A stretch of DNA of 36,175 nt from Caldithrix sp. (GTDB taxonomy: Bacteria > Calditrichota > Calditrichia > Calditrichales > Calditrichaceae), in contig DYOS01000023.1 of assembly GCA_020720405.1 (NCBI GenBank), positions 1-36,175 on the forward strand. The letters run 5' to 3'. Positions within the stretch are counted from its first letter, which is position 1, and each line of letters opens with the position of its first letter. A model generated the notes under the pieces. That model was not told where the DNA came from. It did no database searches and saw only the letters and a program-made list of their open reading frames with translations. The position numbers were made by a program, and so were the translations under genes. Shown piece by piece: positions 1-9,582 of the stretch.

Positions 1-2318
1 AACCTTCCAAATTGAAAGTGAATCTTCCACTTTCCACTGCGCCGGCCATAGACATCATAATAATCGAAACCGTAACCAAAATCGAGCCCGATAATGCCAA
101 TCATCGGCATAAACAGGCGGACACCGGTACCAACCGAGCGCCGCAGATCAAAGGGGCTGATCTGACCCAGCTCTTCCCAGGCATTGCCGCCCTCGGCAAA
201 GAACAAACCGTAAATGGTTGGATTCGGAGCAATCGGGAAGCGCAGTTCAAGAGTATTTTTAACCATGGCTTTTCCGCCAATCGGGCTGCCTGAACTGGTT
301 ACCGGACCTACCTGTCCGTCTTCGTAACCGCGCAATCCTTCGGCAAAGCCGAGCCCGCTGCCGCCGATGTAAAAATAATCACCAAACAGAATAACCGAAT
401 TGGCAGTCAATGGTTCGATTACTCCATATTTATTATTAGAGTATAAAACAAGACCATAAGGCAGAGGCAGGTACCATTCGCTGGAGAAAACGGATTTGAT
501 ATACTCCTGATCCCCGCCCAATGGTCCACCGGATAATTCGGTCATCAGAGAATTAACCGAGCCGTGGGTTGGAAACTCAGCACTGTTCCGGCTGTCCCGG
601 CTGATAATCTGGCTAAGGCTGACCTGACTGGTTTTACCTTTTTGGTAATAGGAATAGCGGCTGAGCAGATCCTCATCCGTAATATCGGTTATCCGGGTTT
701 GGGCATAACGGAAAATCCAGTCGCCGCGGAAGTAGTTATCCGGCCAGTGGAAACGGCGTCCCAGGCGCAGCGTACCGCCGGTGTCTTCCCTGTTCCAGGG
801 ATAGTAACCGCCGCCGCTCAGGGTCCGGAATATGGAGAATCCGCCCAGGGTAGGTGTATTAAACAGCCAGGGTTCGGTAAAACTGAGCGAATAGGAACGG
901 TAAATTTTCCCATACTGGGCATCAATCGAAAGGCGCTGACCGTCACCGCCGCTAAGCGGATGCTGTAGTGAAAAATTATTAAAAGCCAGGCCGAGACTGA
1001 ATATGACACCGTCACGTTGCGAATAACCGGCTGACATATTGGCCATGTCGGTGCTTTTTTCCTCCACATCAACCAGCAGGTTGACATTCTGATCGTCATT
1101 TTCAATCAGCCGCACATCCGGAACCACATTGGCAAAATAATTCAGAATCATCACATCGCGCACAGAGCGTTCCAGCTTGGCCGAATTGAATTTGTCGCCC
1201 GGGTGTAAACGGAATTCACGGCGGATAACTTTTTCATGGGTTTTGGTGTTTCCGGTAATCTGCATTTCCTTGACATGAACCACATGGCCTTCGAGTATGC
1301 GGAAATTGATATCGAGTGTATCGCTGCTTACTGGTAGTTCTACCGGCTGTATCTGGGCAAAAAGATAACCCTCGTTGTAATAGAGTTTCTGCAGCCGGTC
1401 GCGAACGCCCTCATCATATTTCTTCTGATTATACAAATCACCTTTAGCCAGATCGAGAGTTGCTTTCAATTCTTCGGCCGAAAATAAGGTCTGGCCTTCA
1501 AAAGAAATATCTCCGAAATAATATTTATTACCTTCGGCAATCCAGATATCGAGAAAAAGGTCCGATTTGTCTTCATTGTAGGATACTGAATCACGCTCAA
1601 TTTCTGCATCACGGAAGCCGTTTCCCTTCATGTACTGGACAATCTTGCCTTTATCATCCTCATATTTTTTGGGATTAAAATCGGCACTCCGCCACCAGCG
1701 ATCCTCTTTAATATCATCCATTGCGCCGCGCAGATCGTCTTCATCAAAGTCAACCTGTCCGTGAAAGCGGATGCTTTCTACCTGGACTTCCTTGCCTTCG
1801 TCAATATTGATGGTCAGATCAACCATTCCTTCGCCGGCGCTGGTCGTATCAAAACTTACCGAGGCCAGAAGATAACCTTCTTCATGGTATTTTTTGAGGA
1901 CAGATTTTTCCATTTTCGCATAACGGAAAGGTGAAACAATCATGCTGCGATAGGCACCTAAAACTTCTTCAATATCTTTTTCACTGATTTTTTTGGCACC
2001 TTTAATGGTTTTTTCCCGCAGTTTTGGATATTCTTTAACCCGGATCAGCAGATCGATACCGTCAACGGTCTGGTTGGTGGCATAAATCTGAACATCTGAG
2101 AAGAGCTCGAGCTGCCAAAGATTATGAATACCCTGCTGAACATCATCCATATTGATTTCATCACCGACTTTCAGACCGGCATTGAGACGAATTGAACTGG
2201 CCGAGCTTTTATTATTTCCTTCCACGACGATTGAAGAGATTTTTATTTTATTAGTCTGGCTGAGAAGGATGGATGAAGTAAATAACAATAAGAACATGAC
2301 ATAGACCAATTTCTGCAC
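1..2318 (-). CDS. bamA: BamA outer-membrane protein assembly factor (Omp85 family), cut by the window edge
   Basis: The translation starts with a signal peptide (hydrophobic stretch to about residue 20, ending LLSQ). Five POTRA-type repeats follow over about residues 24-425, then a 16-strand-type barrel. The conserved loop motif LRGYEDG lies about 110 residues before the end. Five POTRAs favour BamA over TamA, which has three. BamA inserts beta-barrel proteins into the outer membrane. The GTG start at 2318 is chosen because GGAGG lies five bases upstream. The frame runs open for 772 codons to the window edge, and the last visible residues, KIHFQFGR plus a codon beginning TT, match the usual C-terminal beta-signal ending in Phe, so probably only one residue and the stop are missing. 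It follows tamB after 13 bases and is very likely co-transcribed with it. Confidence 0.93.
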   Translation of the reverse strand, partial: MQKLVYVMFLLLFTSSILLSQTNKIKISSIVVEGNNKSSASSIRLNAGLKVGDEINMDDVQQGIHNLWQLELFSDVQIYATNQTVDGIDLLIRVKEYPKLREKTIKGAKKISEKDIEEVLGAYRSMIVSPFRYAKMEKSVLKKYHEEGYLLASVSFDTTSAGEGMVDLTINIDEGKEVQVESIRFHGQVDFDEDDLRGAMDDIKEDRWWRSADFNPKKYEDDKGKIVQYMKGNGFRDAEIERDSVSYNEDKSDLFLDIWIAEGNKYYFGDISFEGQTLFSAEELKATLDLAKGDLYNQKKYDEGVRDRLQKLYYNEGYLFAQIQPVELPVSSDTLDINFRILEGHVVHVKEMQITGNTKTHEKVIRREFRLHPGDKFNSAKLERSVRDVMILNYFANVVPDVRLIENDDQNVNLLVDVEEKSTDMANMSAGYSQRDGVIFSLGLAFNNFSLQHPLSGGDGQRLSIDAQYGKIYRSYSLSFTEPWLFNTPTLGGFSIFRTLSGGGYYPWNREDTGGTLRLGRRFHWPDNYFRGDWIFRYAQTRITDITDEDLLSRYSYYQKGKTSQVSLSQIISRDSRNSAEFPTHGSVNSLMTELSGGPLGGDQEYIKSVFSSEWYLPLPYGLVLYSNNKYGVIEPLTANSVILFGDYFYIGGSGLGFAEGLRGYEDGQVGPVTSSGSPIGGKAMVKNTLELRFPIAPNPTIYGLFFAEGGNAWEELGQISPFDLRRSVGTGVRLFMPMIGIIGLDFGYGFDYYDVYGRRSGKWKIHFQFGR

Positions 2319-2323
2319 AAATT

Positions 2324-2328
2324 CCTCC
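2324..2328 (-). promoter_or_regulatory. Shine-Dalgarno site deciding the bamA GTG start
   Basis: On the minus strand GGAGG lies five bases before the GTG at 2318. The next in-frame ATG is seven codons further in and has no such site. The motif is in the 13-base gap between the tamB stop and bamA. Confidence 0.7.
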
Positions 2329-2331
2329 GGA

Positions 2332-5300
2332 TTAGAATGTAAACGAATGCCGTAATCGGATTTTAAAATCTTCCAAATACTGCTTTTGGTTATCCTGGTT
2401 GTAAAAACCGAGCAATTCCCGGTCATACTCTAACTCAATCAAAACGTTCCTGAAGAAACGATATTCAAGCCCGACCGAATGGTTAAAATCAAAATTATTG
2501 GTATTTTCATCATACACGGATACCAGTTGTCCGGTGTAAGTCAGATAAACGTTGGGCGAAAGGTATTTGCCAAGCGTCAGTTCCGAACTTTGCATCAACA
2601 GCAGGTAAGGCGCCGTGGATGAGAACGGCTGAATGTAATTAAGACTATGGGATTTACCATAATTTTTATTCACCAGACTGCTGTAAAACAGATTTCGGGC
2701 AATGGAAGAATTAAAGCGAACCAAATCCAGATTCAAATTTCGTTCGATGGCCCTTTCGATAGGACGCAGCAGAGGCCGGATCAGGTATTTTTCGGTAACC
2801 GCACCGCCAACGCTGGTCGCCTTTTCACTCAGGTTCTGAACCGAGTAACCCATATAGGCCAGAACCAGCTCCTGTGATTCACCAATTTGTGGATCGGAAG
2901 AGACCAGTTTGAATTTAAAATTGGTCCAGTCGCCCTGACTTAATTCCTGCCCCGTTGTTTCATCAAAGACGAATAGCTTCAGATATATGGTTTTGGAGAT
3001 GGAGCCGACGCTGTCGCGGATGGTGGTCCAGGCCTGCCCGGAAACATCCGGATAAAGGCTGGATTTATCAAATTCCACGCTGAAATAGTCCAGTCGAAAG
3101 CTCTGATCCAGATATTCCAGCCGGCCGCGGCTGGAAGAGAGCTGCCCGAACGGACGGAATTTATCCTGGCTGATAATCCCGGTCAAAGCCAGCCCGGGAC
3201 TGAGTTCATCAACAAAAAGTTCGGTTTCCACCTTATCAAAATAGGCCGGTATATCGCGCATATAGCGTACATTTTCACCGGACCGGACCATTAAATCCCA
3301 GTTGATATCACGCAGAAATTTAATAACCGGGTCATTGGGGGAAATTTTCCGGTCTTCAATCATCGGATAGGTTATCCGGGTATCATAGAGGGTAACTGTG
3401 CCGCGCAGGCGGGGATGATCTGTTGGCCCGGCAAAATAAAAGGATTCCCCTTCTTCCCGGCCGGTCAGATAGAGTTTACCGGTCTCATTACCCGGCATTA
3501 GTCCGGGAATATGTACTTTGACTCCGCCAGCGGAGGTTTGCAGGCGCAGAACGCCAAAATCCAGATCAAGACCTTTAAAATACCAGGGCTGCAGTTTTTC
3601 CCGGCCGGCGGTAACTATATTGCGGACCGTTGAAATATGCAGTGTGTTTTCTTCAACCATAGCTGAAAAATTTTCAAAATCGACTTTATTGCTATTGGTC
3701 TGAAGGCGCAGGGTACCGGAAATATCGGTAATATGCGGGGCCACATCTTTGAGCCAGAGTTCGCCCCGGCTAATGTTGAATTCCCCGTTTAAAAAACGCA
3801 CATCATCCTGATTGCCGCTGACCCTGATCTGAAATTCCGAAAAACAGGTGCCATCAATAAAAAACGGGGCCACATCGGGTAGGAAATAAAACAGATCGCC
3901 ATCGCCACGCAAAGTTATATCGAAGGGTCGGTTCAGATCCAAAGGAATTGTGCCGTGGCTGTTCAGATGATACAAACCCTGTTGGGAAGCACGAAAATAA
4001 TCCACCACTATTTCGTGGTTTTTGGGGTTTAGTAAATTCTCATCAGAAATGATCCGGTCGGTCAGTGAAAAGGACAATTCATTAAACGGGTATTTACCAA
4101 TCAGACCGTGACTAATTTTAGCGGATGTGCGCAAGACCGGTTTATCCGTCGTACCGCTCAGGTGAACATTGATCTGTCCTGTTCCGGCCATCCGGTACTG
4201 ACGGGGGAAGAAAGTGGCTGAAAGTTTTTCCACATCGATCGAGCGTCCGCTCAATTCTCCACTTAAAATATTTCGCTGGTAATCGAGACGCACCGCGCCT
4301 TCCAGAAGCGGGTTATTATTCAGACTAAAATGCAGGCTGTCGAGCTGCACTATCTGATCCTTGAACTGCCCGGATACCCCGGCCTGGTAGTAACCGTTCT
4401 CATTGAAAACATTTTTATCGGAGACCAGCCTGAAATACATTTCAGGTTTTGGCAATGTTCCGCTGACAGACAGGTTGCCGGTGATTGTGCCGGTAAATTG
4501 GTCAAGGGCAGAAAATCCAGGCAGATTATGAAACTGATTGATGGCCAGATTCTGAATTGCCAGATTGCCTTCCAATTTCTGCATCTGACCAAAATCAACT
4601 GCGGCAGTTCCGCTCAACCCGGTATCACTTTCAACTGAAAGCATCAGTTTATCCTGCTGGTAGCTAATATCAAAGATGCCCGGCAGTTTACCCACATTAA
4701 ATGTTCCTCTGACCTGTGGGAAGCTCCCGGCCCGAAGATTTATTCTTGTGCTGAATTTCAGCGGCGAACCGGTCGCTTTTTCCGGCACAAACCAGAGCTG
4801 GGTTAAAACAAAATTACGGTCGGCTTCAATGGTAAGATGATTTTTCATCCTCTTAAAAACATCGGGCGCACCCGGCAGAATCTGATCAAACGGAAAATTC
4901 CGGATCAGACCATTGCTCAGTTTAAATTCACCATCCCTTATTTCGACAAGGCCACGCAGGGTAAAATCCGGCACATTGCCCTGGCCCGAAATAATCTCGA
5001 AACCACGTTCCGACTCAATGATGGTACCGGGAATTTGCAGGTTAGTCCTGGTTTTATCTTTTAACAGAAAGACCCAGTCGCCATTTATGTGTTGCTCCGG
5101 ACGATTGAAATTGATGGTTATTTCTGCCTGTCCGGCTTCGGGCAGAAAGGGGCGCAGCTCTTCCACATCCCGGGTGGATAGGCGTACAAAACCTTTAGTT
5201 GCTTCGGTTTGAAGCTGATAGGAAATTCCGGCCTGAGTCTGTATGAAGCGGTTCTGTGCCATAAAATTGTCAATGGTCAGGCTGCCGTCACCAAAGCGCA

Positions 5301-6462
5301 GATCAAAACGAGCCGACTCCATTCCAAAAAAAGCAGAAGAAGAATCTATTTTGGCCACAACAGCGGCGTTGACCGAGCGGGCAGACCAATTAACCAGACC
5401 CTGGCCGTGCAGTTCGAGTTGCGGCAGGTTTGTCGGAAGCGCCGCGTGAACAAAATCTGCCGGCCTTAAATTATAAAGACGGAGATCAAAAGCTTGAATG
5501 CTGTCCGGGAAACCATCCATCTTCGAAGTCAGTTCAAACCGGGCTTGCTGCAGCTTACCGCTGGCATTCAGGTTAGTCCGTAAACCACCTTCAAAATTCA
5601 ACCGGACTTCAGCGGAATCCAGCCGGAAATTTTCATTGCTTAAAGAAAAATCACTTAGCCCGACTCTGCCGGTCAGTGATGAGGAGTCTGGTTGAAGATG
5701 ATTGAGTTGTATTTCAAGATTTGCGGTAACCCGGCCGCGTTCCGATTGCCATCCGGGTGTCAACAGGCGGATCACCTCTTGTGGGATTTCACCCATTTCT
5801 GATTTTAGCAGAAGTGTGGAAAATTGCCTTTTCAGATCTATCTGACCCTGTACGGAAAATACAGCATGATCATTTTCGAAAAGAGATCCGGAAAGGTCAG
5901 CTACATACTGATCGTCCGTTCCGAAGCGGACCATCCCGTTTATATTCCGGGCAAAGTGGACATATTCTCCATCCGGCATCTGCAGGATAACCACACCTTT
6001 TTCTATCTGTGAGCGATGTACAATATTGAGTGCCTTTAATTTGTCCAGTATTTGTCCAATCCCGGGACTTGGCAGATCTTCATGGCCCGGGTGAAGACCG
6101 ATCTCATAATGGTAAATAAGCTTGGGTTCAATCAGGCTAACCTGTGTGAACATTAGTTTTTGTTTACTTGTTACCGAACGCAGGATGGATAAGGCATCGG
6201 TTTTGAACAGGATGCGTTTGACTGAAATATTCAATCGCTGATTCTGGCTGTAGAAGGTTAGATCAGAAAACGAGAAACCATCCCAGTTAAAATCGAAACG
6301 GTCCAGGTCAAGCAGGCCATCCTGACCATTCAGGGCACGCTGCAGGATAAAGTTTTTTACATTTTTATCAAATTTCATAAAACGGAGCAAGGCTGGAGAG
6401 CTGTACAGAAGAATTGATAAAATGGTGATAATAACAGAAAAGTTAAGAACAATTTTTTTCAT
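2332..6462 (-). CDS. tamB: TamB/AsmA-like translocation and assembly module protein
   Basis: This 1376-residue protein has one N-terminal membrane anchor (about residues 5-25). A very long beta-rich body follows, typical of the AsmA/TamB/YhdP bridge-like proteins. The last 300 or so residues fit the TamB (DUF490) domain, including the motifs LVLAYMGYS and GLEYRFFRNVLIELEYD, and the protein ends in an aromatic residue (HSFTF). Family knowledge: TamB spans the periplasm, works with an Omp85 protein, and such proteins are implicated in moving phospholipid to the outer membrane. The gene lies 13 bases upstream of bamA, so here the partner may be BamA itself. The ATG start at 6462 has no good Shine-Dalgarno site. 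Assignment to TamB rather than a general AsmA-like protein rests on the C-terminus and the neighbour. Confidence 0.85.
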   Translation of the reverse strand: MKKIVLNFSVIITILSILLYSSPALLRFMKFDKNVKNFILQRALNGQDGLLDLDRFDFNWDGFSFSDLTFYSQNQRLNISVKRILFKTDALSILRSVTSKQKLMFTQVSLIEPKLIYHYEIGLHPGHEDLPSPGIGQILDKLKALNIVHRSQIEKGVVILQMPDGEYVHFARNINGMVRFGTDDQYVADLSGSLFENDHAVFSVQGQIDLKRQFSTLLLKSEMGEIPQEVIRLLTPGWQSERGRVTANLEIQLNHLQPDSSSLTGRVGLSDFSLSNENFRLDSAEVRLNFEGGLRTNLNASGKLQQARFELTSKMDGFPDSIQAFDLRLYNLRPADFVHAALPTNLPQLELHGQGLVNWSARSVNAAVVAKIDSSSAFFGMESARFDLRFGDGSLTIDNFMAQNRFIQTQAGISYQLQTEATKGFVRLSTRDVEELRPFLPEAGQAEITINFNRPEQHINGDWVFLLKDKTRTNLQIPGTIIESERGFEIISGQGNVPDFTLRGLVEIRDGEFKLSNGLIRNFPFDQILPGAPDVFKRMKNHLTIEADRNFVLTQLWFVPEKATGSPLKFSTRINLRAGSFPQVRGTFNVGKLPGIFDISYQQDKLMLSVESDTGLSGTAAVDFGQMQKLEGNLAIQNLAINQFHNLPGFSALDQFTGTITGNLSVSGTLPKPEMYFRLVSDKNVFNENGYYQAGVSGQFKDQIVQLDSLHFSLNNNPLLEGAVRLDYQRNILSGELSGRSIDVEKLSATFFPRQYRMAGTGQINVHLSGTTDKPVLRTSAKISHGLIGKYPFNELSFSLTDRIISDENLLNPKNHEIVVDYFRASQQGLYHLNSHGTIPLDLNRPFDITLRGDGDLFYFLPDVAPFFIDGTCFSEFQIRVSGNQDDVRFLNGEFNISRGELWLKDVAPHITDISGTLRLQTNSNKVDFENFSAMVEENTLHISTVRNIVTAGREKLQPWYFKGLDLDFGVLRLQTSAGGVKVHIPGLMPGNETGKLYLTGREEGESFYFAGPTDHPRLRGTVTLYDTRITYPMIEDRKISPNDPVIKFLRDINWDLMVRSGENVRYMRDIPAYFDKVETELFVDELSPGLALTGIISQDKFRPFGQLSSSRGRLEYLDQSFRLDYFSVEFDKSSLYPDVSGQAWTTIRDSVGSISKTIYLKLFVFDETTGQELSQGDWTNFKFKLVSSDPQIGESQELVLAYMGYSVQNLSEKATSVGGAVTEKYLIRPLLRPIERAIERNLNLDLVRFNSSIARNLFYSSLVNKNYGKSHSLNYIQPFSSTAPYLLLMQSSELTLGKYLSPNVYLTYTGQLVSVYDENTNNFDFNHSVGLEYRFFRNVLIELEYDRELLGFYNQDNQKQYLEDFKIRLRHSFTF

Positions 6463-6749
6463 TTAGTGACTGGCTGGTTTTCCCTGCTTATTCAAAATTT
6501 AAGGGCGCTGATTCAGCGCCGGAATTTAGTAAAAACCGCTTTCGAATCAAAACCGGACAGGCTTAGGAGATATTATCGCCCTGAACTTTGAAGCCAGCCC
6601 ACACAAAAGGCAGAATTTCTATGTGTTACCTGTCTTTTTTGATGAAAACCATTCCCGACGCAAACCGGGCCAGGTACAACCGGAAAAGATGAAAGGCCGG
6701 CACCAGGGTGTGATGGAAGATAGGTTCCGATCAGGGGCTATACTTTGTT
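6463..6749. other. Gap between miaA and tamB with a short palindrome
   Basis: This 287-base stretch holds no convincing gene. On the minus strand a possible promoter for tamB is TTGATT (6545-6550), 16 bases, TAAATT (6523-6528). Just downstream is a perfect 7-base-pair hairpin, GGCGCTG-AAT-CAGCGCC, at 6504-6520. It is not followed by a clean U-run, so its role as terminator or leader structure is open. Confidence 0.4.
6523..6550 (-). promoter_or_regulatory. Possible tamB-bamA promoter
   Basis: Minus strand TTGATT, 16-base spacer, TAAATT, about 60 bases before the tamB ATG. Both hexamers are near sigma-70 consensus but not exact, and the spacer is one base short, so this is a weak call. Confidence 0.3.
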
Positions 6750-7688
6750 TTATTGACATTGATCCGAATGAAAAATCCGGTTGCGTATATAATTTAGTAT
6801 TTTTATTTCATCCCCGGACCCGGAGAGATCAAACCAGGTGATTTTCTGGTTTTTCCTGAACCAGGTCATTTGCCGTTTGGCGTATTGCCGGGTATGAATA
6901 CGGATCAATTCCAGCGCCTCTTTTAACGATATTCTCCCCTGTAGGTGATCAATTATTTCTGTATAACTAACCGTATTCAGAGCATTCAAATCCGGGCTGA
7001 ATCCTCTGTTCAGAATGTCCCTGACTTCATCTACCAAACCCGATTCTATCATCTGCTCTGCCCTTTGTTCAATTTTGCGGATTAAAATTTCTCTGGGCAG
7101 AGTCAGCCCGATATACAATGGCTGGAAACCGGCCGGCTTAGGCTGCTCGCTGTGCCAGGCACTGAATGGCCGGCCACTTACCCGGTAAACCTCCAGCGCC
7201 CGCAGAATCCTTTTCTGATCATTGGGGCTTATTTTTAATTGATAAGTCAGATCAATCCTGCCAAGCTCGGCATAAAGTTCGGGTAAACCCTTTAGGACAA
7301 CTTCCAGTTCAAGCTGCCGGCGCACCGCATCATCTTTTAATTCCTGACCAAAAAATCCTTCGCTCAGAGCCTGTATATATAATCCGGAGCCGCCAACCAC
7401 CAGCGGTTGAATGCCGGTTTCAAAGAGGGTCCTTATTTTTTCTCTGGCCGATTCGGAATAAATCCCGGCGCTGTATGTTCTGTCGGGATCGAGGATATCA
7501 ATAAAATGATGGGTGATGAGCTTTAATTCAGCCGGGGCAGGTTTTGCTGTACCGATATTCATATAGCGATAGATTTGGCGGGAATCAGCCGAGATAATCT
7601 GTGCCTGCAATTGACCGGCCAGCATCAGGCTCAAACTGGTCTTTCCAACCGCGGTTGGGCCGAGAATAATGGGTAGCACTCTGTTCAT
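6750..7688 (-). CDS. miaA: tRNA dimethylallyltransferase MiaA
   Basis: This 312-residue cytoplasmic enzyme adds a dimethylallyl group to N6 of adenosine 37 in tRNAs that read codons starting with U. The P-loop GPTAVGKT is at residues 10-17. The conserved SADSRQIYR with its catalytic Asp is at about 33-41, followed by NIGTAKP. Length is normal for the family. The ATG start overlaps the mutL stop by one base (TGATG), so the two genes are translationally coupled. A mutL-miaA pairing is common in bacteria. No terminator with a clear U-run is seen after the stop. Confidence 0.96.
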   Translation of the reverse strand: MNRVLPIILGPTAVGKTSLSLMLAGQLQAQIISADSRQIYRYMNIGTAKPAPAELKLITHHFIDILDPDRTYSAGIYSESAREKIRTLFETGIQPLVVGGSGLYIQALSEGFFGQELKDDAVRRQLELEVVLKGLPELYAELGRIDLTYQLKISPNDQKRILRALEVYRVSGRPFSAWHSEQPKPAGFQPLYIGLTLPREILIRKIEQRAEQMIESGLVDEVRDILNRGFSPDLNALNTVSYTEIIDHLQGRISLKEALELIRIHTRQYAKRQMTWFRKNQKITWFDLSGSGDEIKILNYIRNRIFHSDQCQ

Positions 7689-9490
7689 CAGGAAGGTATT
7701 CGCTTGAACTTTTTATCGAGTTCTTCCAGTTCGATGGTCACGATAACCGGCCGGCCATGCGGGCAGAAAAATGGTGATTCGCAGGCGAAAAGCTGATCAA
7801 CCAGGCTTTGCATTTCCTCTATGGTCAGCACTTCTCCGGATTTAACCGCATTCTTGCAGGCATAAGCTGCCGATACCTTTTCCAGGTGGTTAAAACCCTG
7901 CAACGGACGGTTCCGGTAATAATCAATAATATCAAGTAAAATTTGTGATTCCCGGCCGATTTTAACATCTACCGGCATAGCTTCGATGACTATGGTTGTA
8001 CCGCTGAAAACGGAGATGGAAAATCCAAACCGGGTCAGCGTTTCACTGATTTCATTAAAAACAACAAAGTCATCGGGTGAGAGGGTCATTTTGTGCGGGA
8101 AAAGCAATTTCTGGCTGTAACTGCGGTCGCCATCGGCCAGGATGCGGGATATTTTTTCGTACAATATTCTTTCGTGCGCCACATGCTGATCAATAAAAAC
8201 CAGTCCGCTGCGAATTTCAGTAACAATATAGCGCTGATGAAGCTGCCAGAACCTGATCTCGGCCGTGGATTTTTGAACCGGTTTTTCCATGGCAGGAGAA
8301 ACAGAGCGTAGCGTTTCCTGATTGTTGACTTCCGGCCCGGGTTGAAAATAGGTCAGGCTGAGCTGCGAACCTGAGAAACGGGCCATATCCTTTTTCCGCG
8401 AAACCAGTTCCTGCATTATTTCCCGGGGTTTGTCCATCTCCGAAATTGTACTTCGGATGATGCTACCCTCAGTCGAACCCGAACCGAAGGTCGGGATAAC
8501 CGATTCTTTATTTAAAGCCATTTGCACAGCATGCATAAAAAAATGATAAATGCTCTGTTCATTGGCAAAGCGTACTTCCATCTTTGTCGGGTGAACATTT
8601 ACATCAATCAGACCCGGATCATATTCCAGGAAAAGAACATAATAGGGATATTCCCCGGCCATAATACTATTGCCATATGCCTGGAAGACGGCATGATTCA
8701 GTGCTTTGTTTTGTACCGGACGACCATTGATAAATAAATACTGGTTACCGCGGGCTTTGCGCACGGTATCGGGCCGGCTGATAAATCCTTTCAGAGCTGC
8801 ACCACCCAGAGAAGCATCTACTTTTATCAGCGCCTTAAAAACCTCGGGACCAAATATTTCACTGGCCCGCACACCGACATCCTGAGCCGGGTAAGACAAT
8901 ACTTCCCGGCCGTCGAGCACAATCTTGAAGGCAATGTGCGGATAAGCCAGAGTGAATTGCTTCATAACCAGAATGATGCGCTGTGCCTCGGCCGAATCAG
9001 AGCGCAGGAATTGACGCCGGGCCGGTGTGTTGAAAAAAAGATTTATTACCGAAATACTGGTACCAGGATTGGCGGCAATCCGTTTTAAAGGCTGCTTCTG
9101 ACCACCCGAAATACGCAGCAGGTAAGCCGCATCGGAGTCAATATGACGCGATTTTATCTCGATCTGGGCAACAGAGGCAATTGAAGGTAAAGCTTCGCCA
9201 CGGAAACCGAGTGTTTCTATCCGTTCCAGATCAGATTCGTTGCGGATTTTGCTTGTGGCATGCCGCTCAAAAGCTAACTGCAGGTCTTCCTCGGACATCC
9301 CGGAGCCATTATCAACAACCTGGATAAGCTGCTTTCCACCCTGCTCAATATGCAACTCAATTGAATCGGCATCTGCATCGAGGGCATTTTCGACTAATTC
9401 CTTGACCACCGAAGCAGGACGTTCAACAACCTCGCCGGCAGCTATTTTATTGGCCAGATGTTCCGGAAGAATATTTATAATGGAGTTCAA
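7688..9490 (-). CDS. mutL: DNA mismatch repair protein MutL, endonuclease type
   Basis: This 600-residue protein has the GHKL ATPase motifs ELVENALDA (about 31-39), DNGSGM (60-65) and TLGFRGEALPSI at the N-terminus. The C-terminal domain carries the metal-binding endonuclease motif DQHVAHERILYE (434-445), ACKNAVKSGE (about 544-553) and CPHGRP (about 576-581). This is the nicking type of MutL found in bacteria without MutH. The start is a TTG at 9490 with AAGGG eight bases upstream; it gives the standard N-terminus beginning near INILPEHLANKIAAGEV. It is the first gene of a mutL-miaA unit, just downstream of the antiporter terminator. Confidence 0.96.
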   Translation of the reverse strand: MNSIINILPEHLANKIAAGEVVERPASVVKELVENALDADADSIELHIEQGGKQLIQVVDNGSGMSEEDLQLAFERHATSKIRNESDLERIETLGFRGEALPSIASVAQIEIKSRHIDSDAAYLLRISGGQKQPLKRIAANPGTSISVINLFFNTPARRQFLRSDSAEAQRIILVMKQFTLAYPHIAFKIVLDGREVLSYPAQDVGVRASEIFGPEVFKALIKVDASLGGAALKGFISRPDTVRKARGNQYLFINGRPVQNKALNHAVFQAYGNSIMAGEYPYYVLFLEYDPGLIDVNVHPTKMEVRFANEQSIYHFFMHAVQMALNKESVIPTFGSGSTEGSIIRSTISEMDKPREIMQELVSRKKDMARFSGSQLSLTYFQPGPEVNNQETLRSVSPAMEKPVQKSTAEIRFWQLHQRYIVTEIRSGLVFIDQHVAHERILYEKISRILADGDRSYSQKLLFPHKMTLSPDDFVVFNEISETLTRFGFSISVFSGTTIVIEAMPVDVKIGRESQILLDIIDYYRNRPLQGFNHLEKVSAAYACKNAVKSGEVLTIEEMQSLVDQLFACESPFFCPHGRPVIVTIELEELDKKFKRIPS

Positions 9491-9552
9491 ATCTTTTTCC
9501 CTTATTGGCAGGGGCTGAATATAAAGAGCAGAGCAGAAATATTAAAACAGAT

Positions 9553-9581
9553 AAAAAAAGCGGCTGGCAAGCCGCTTTTTT
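9553..9581 (-). terminator. Rho-independent terminator after the antiporter gene
   Basis: The stem GCGGCT / AGCCGC with a four-base loop (9560-9575) is flanked by A7 and T6, giving a nearly symmetric structure that could work on either strand. It lies immediately after the antiporter stop at 9583 and before mutL, so it separates the two transcription units. Confidence 0.88.
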
Positions 9582-9582
9582 A

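Noticed and set aside
564-968. Plus-strand open frame of 134 codons
   Set aside because: It lies entirely antisense to the barrel part of bamA, which is clearly coding on the minus strand.
6504-6520. Short palindrome as a terminator of miaA
   Set aside because: The stem is only 7 base pairs and is followed by CTTAAATTTT rather than a U-run, so I list it only as a structure in the gap.
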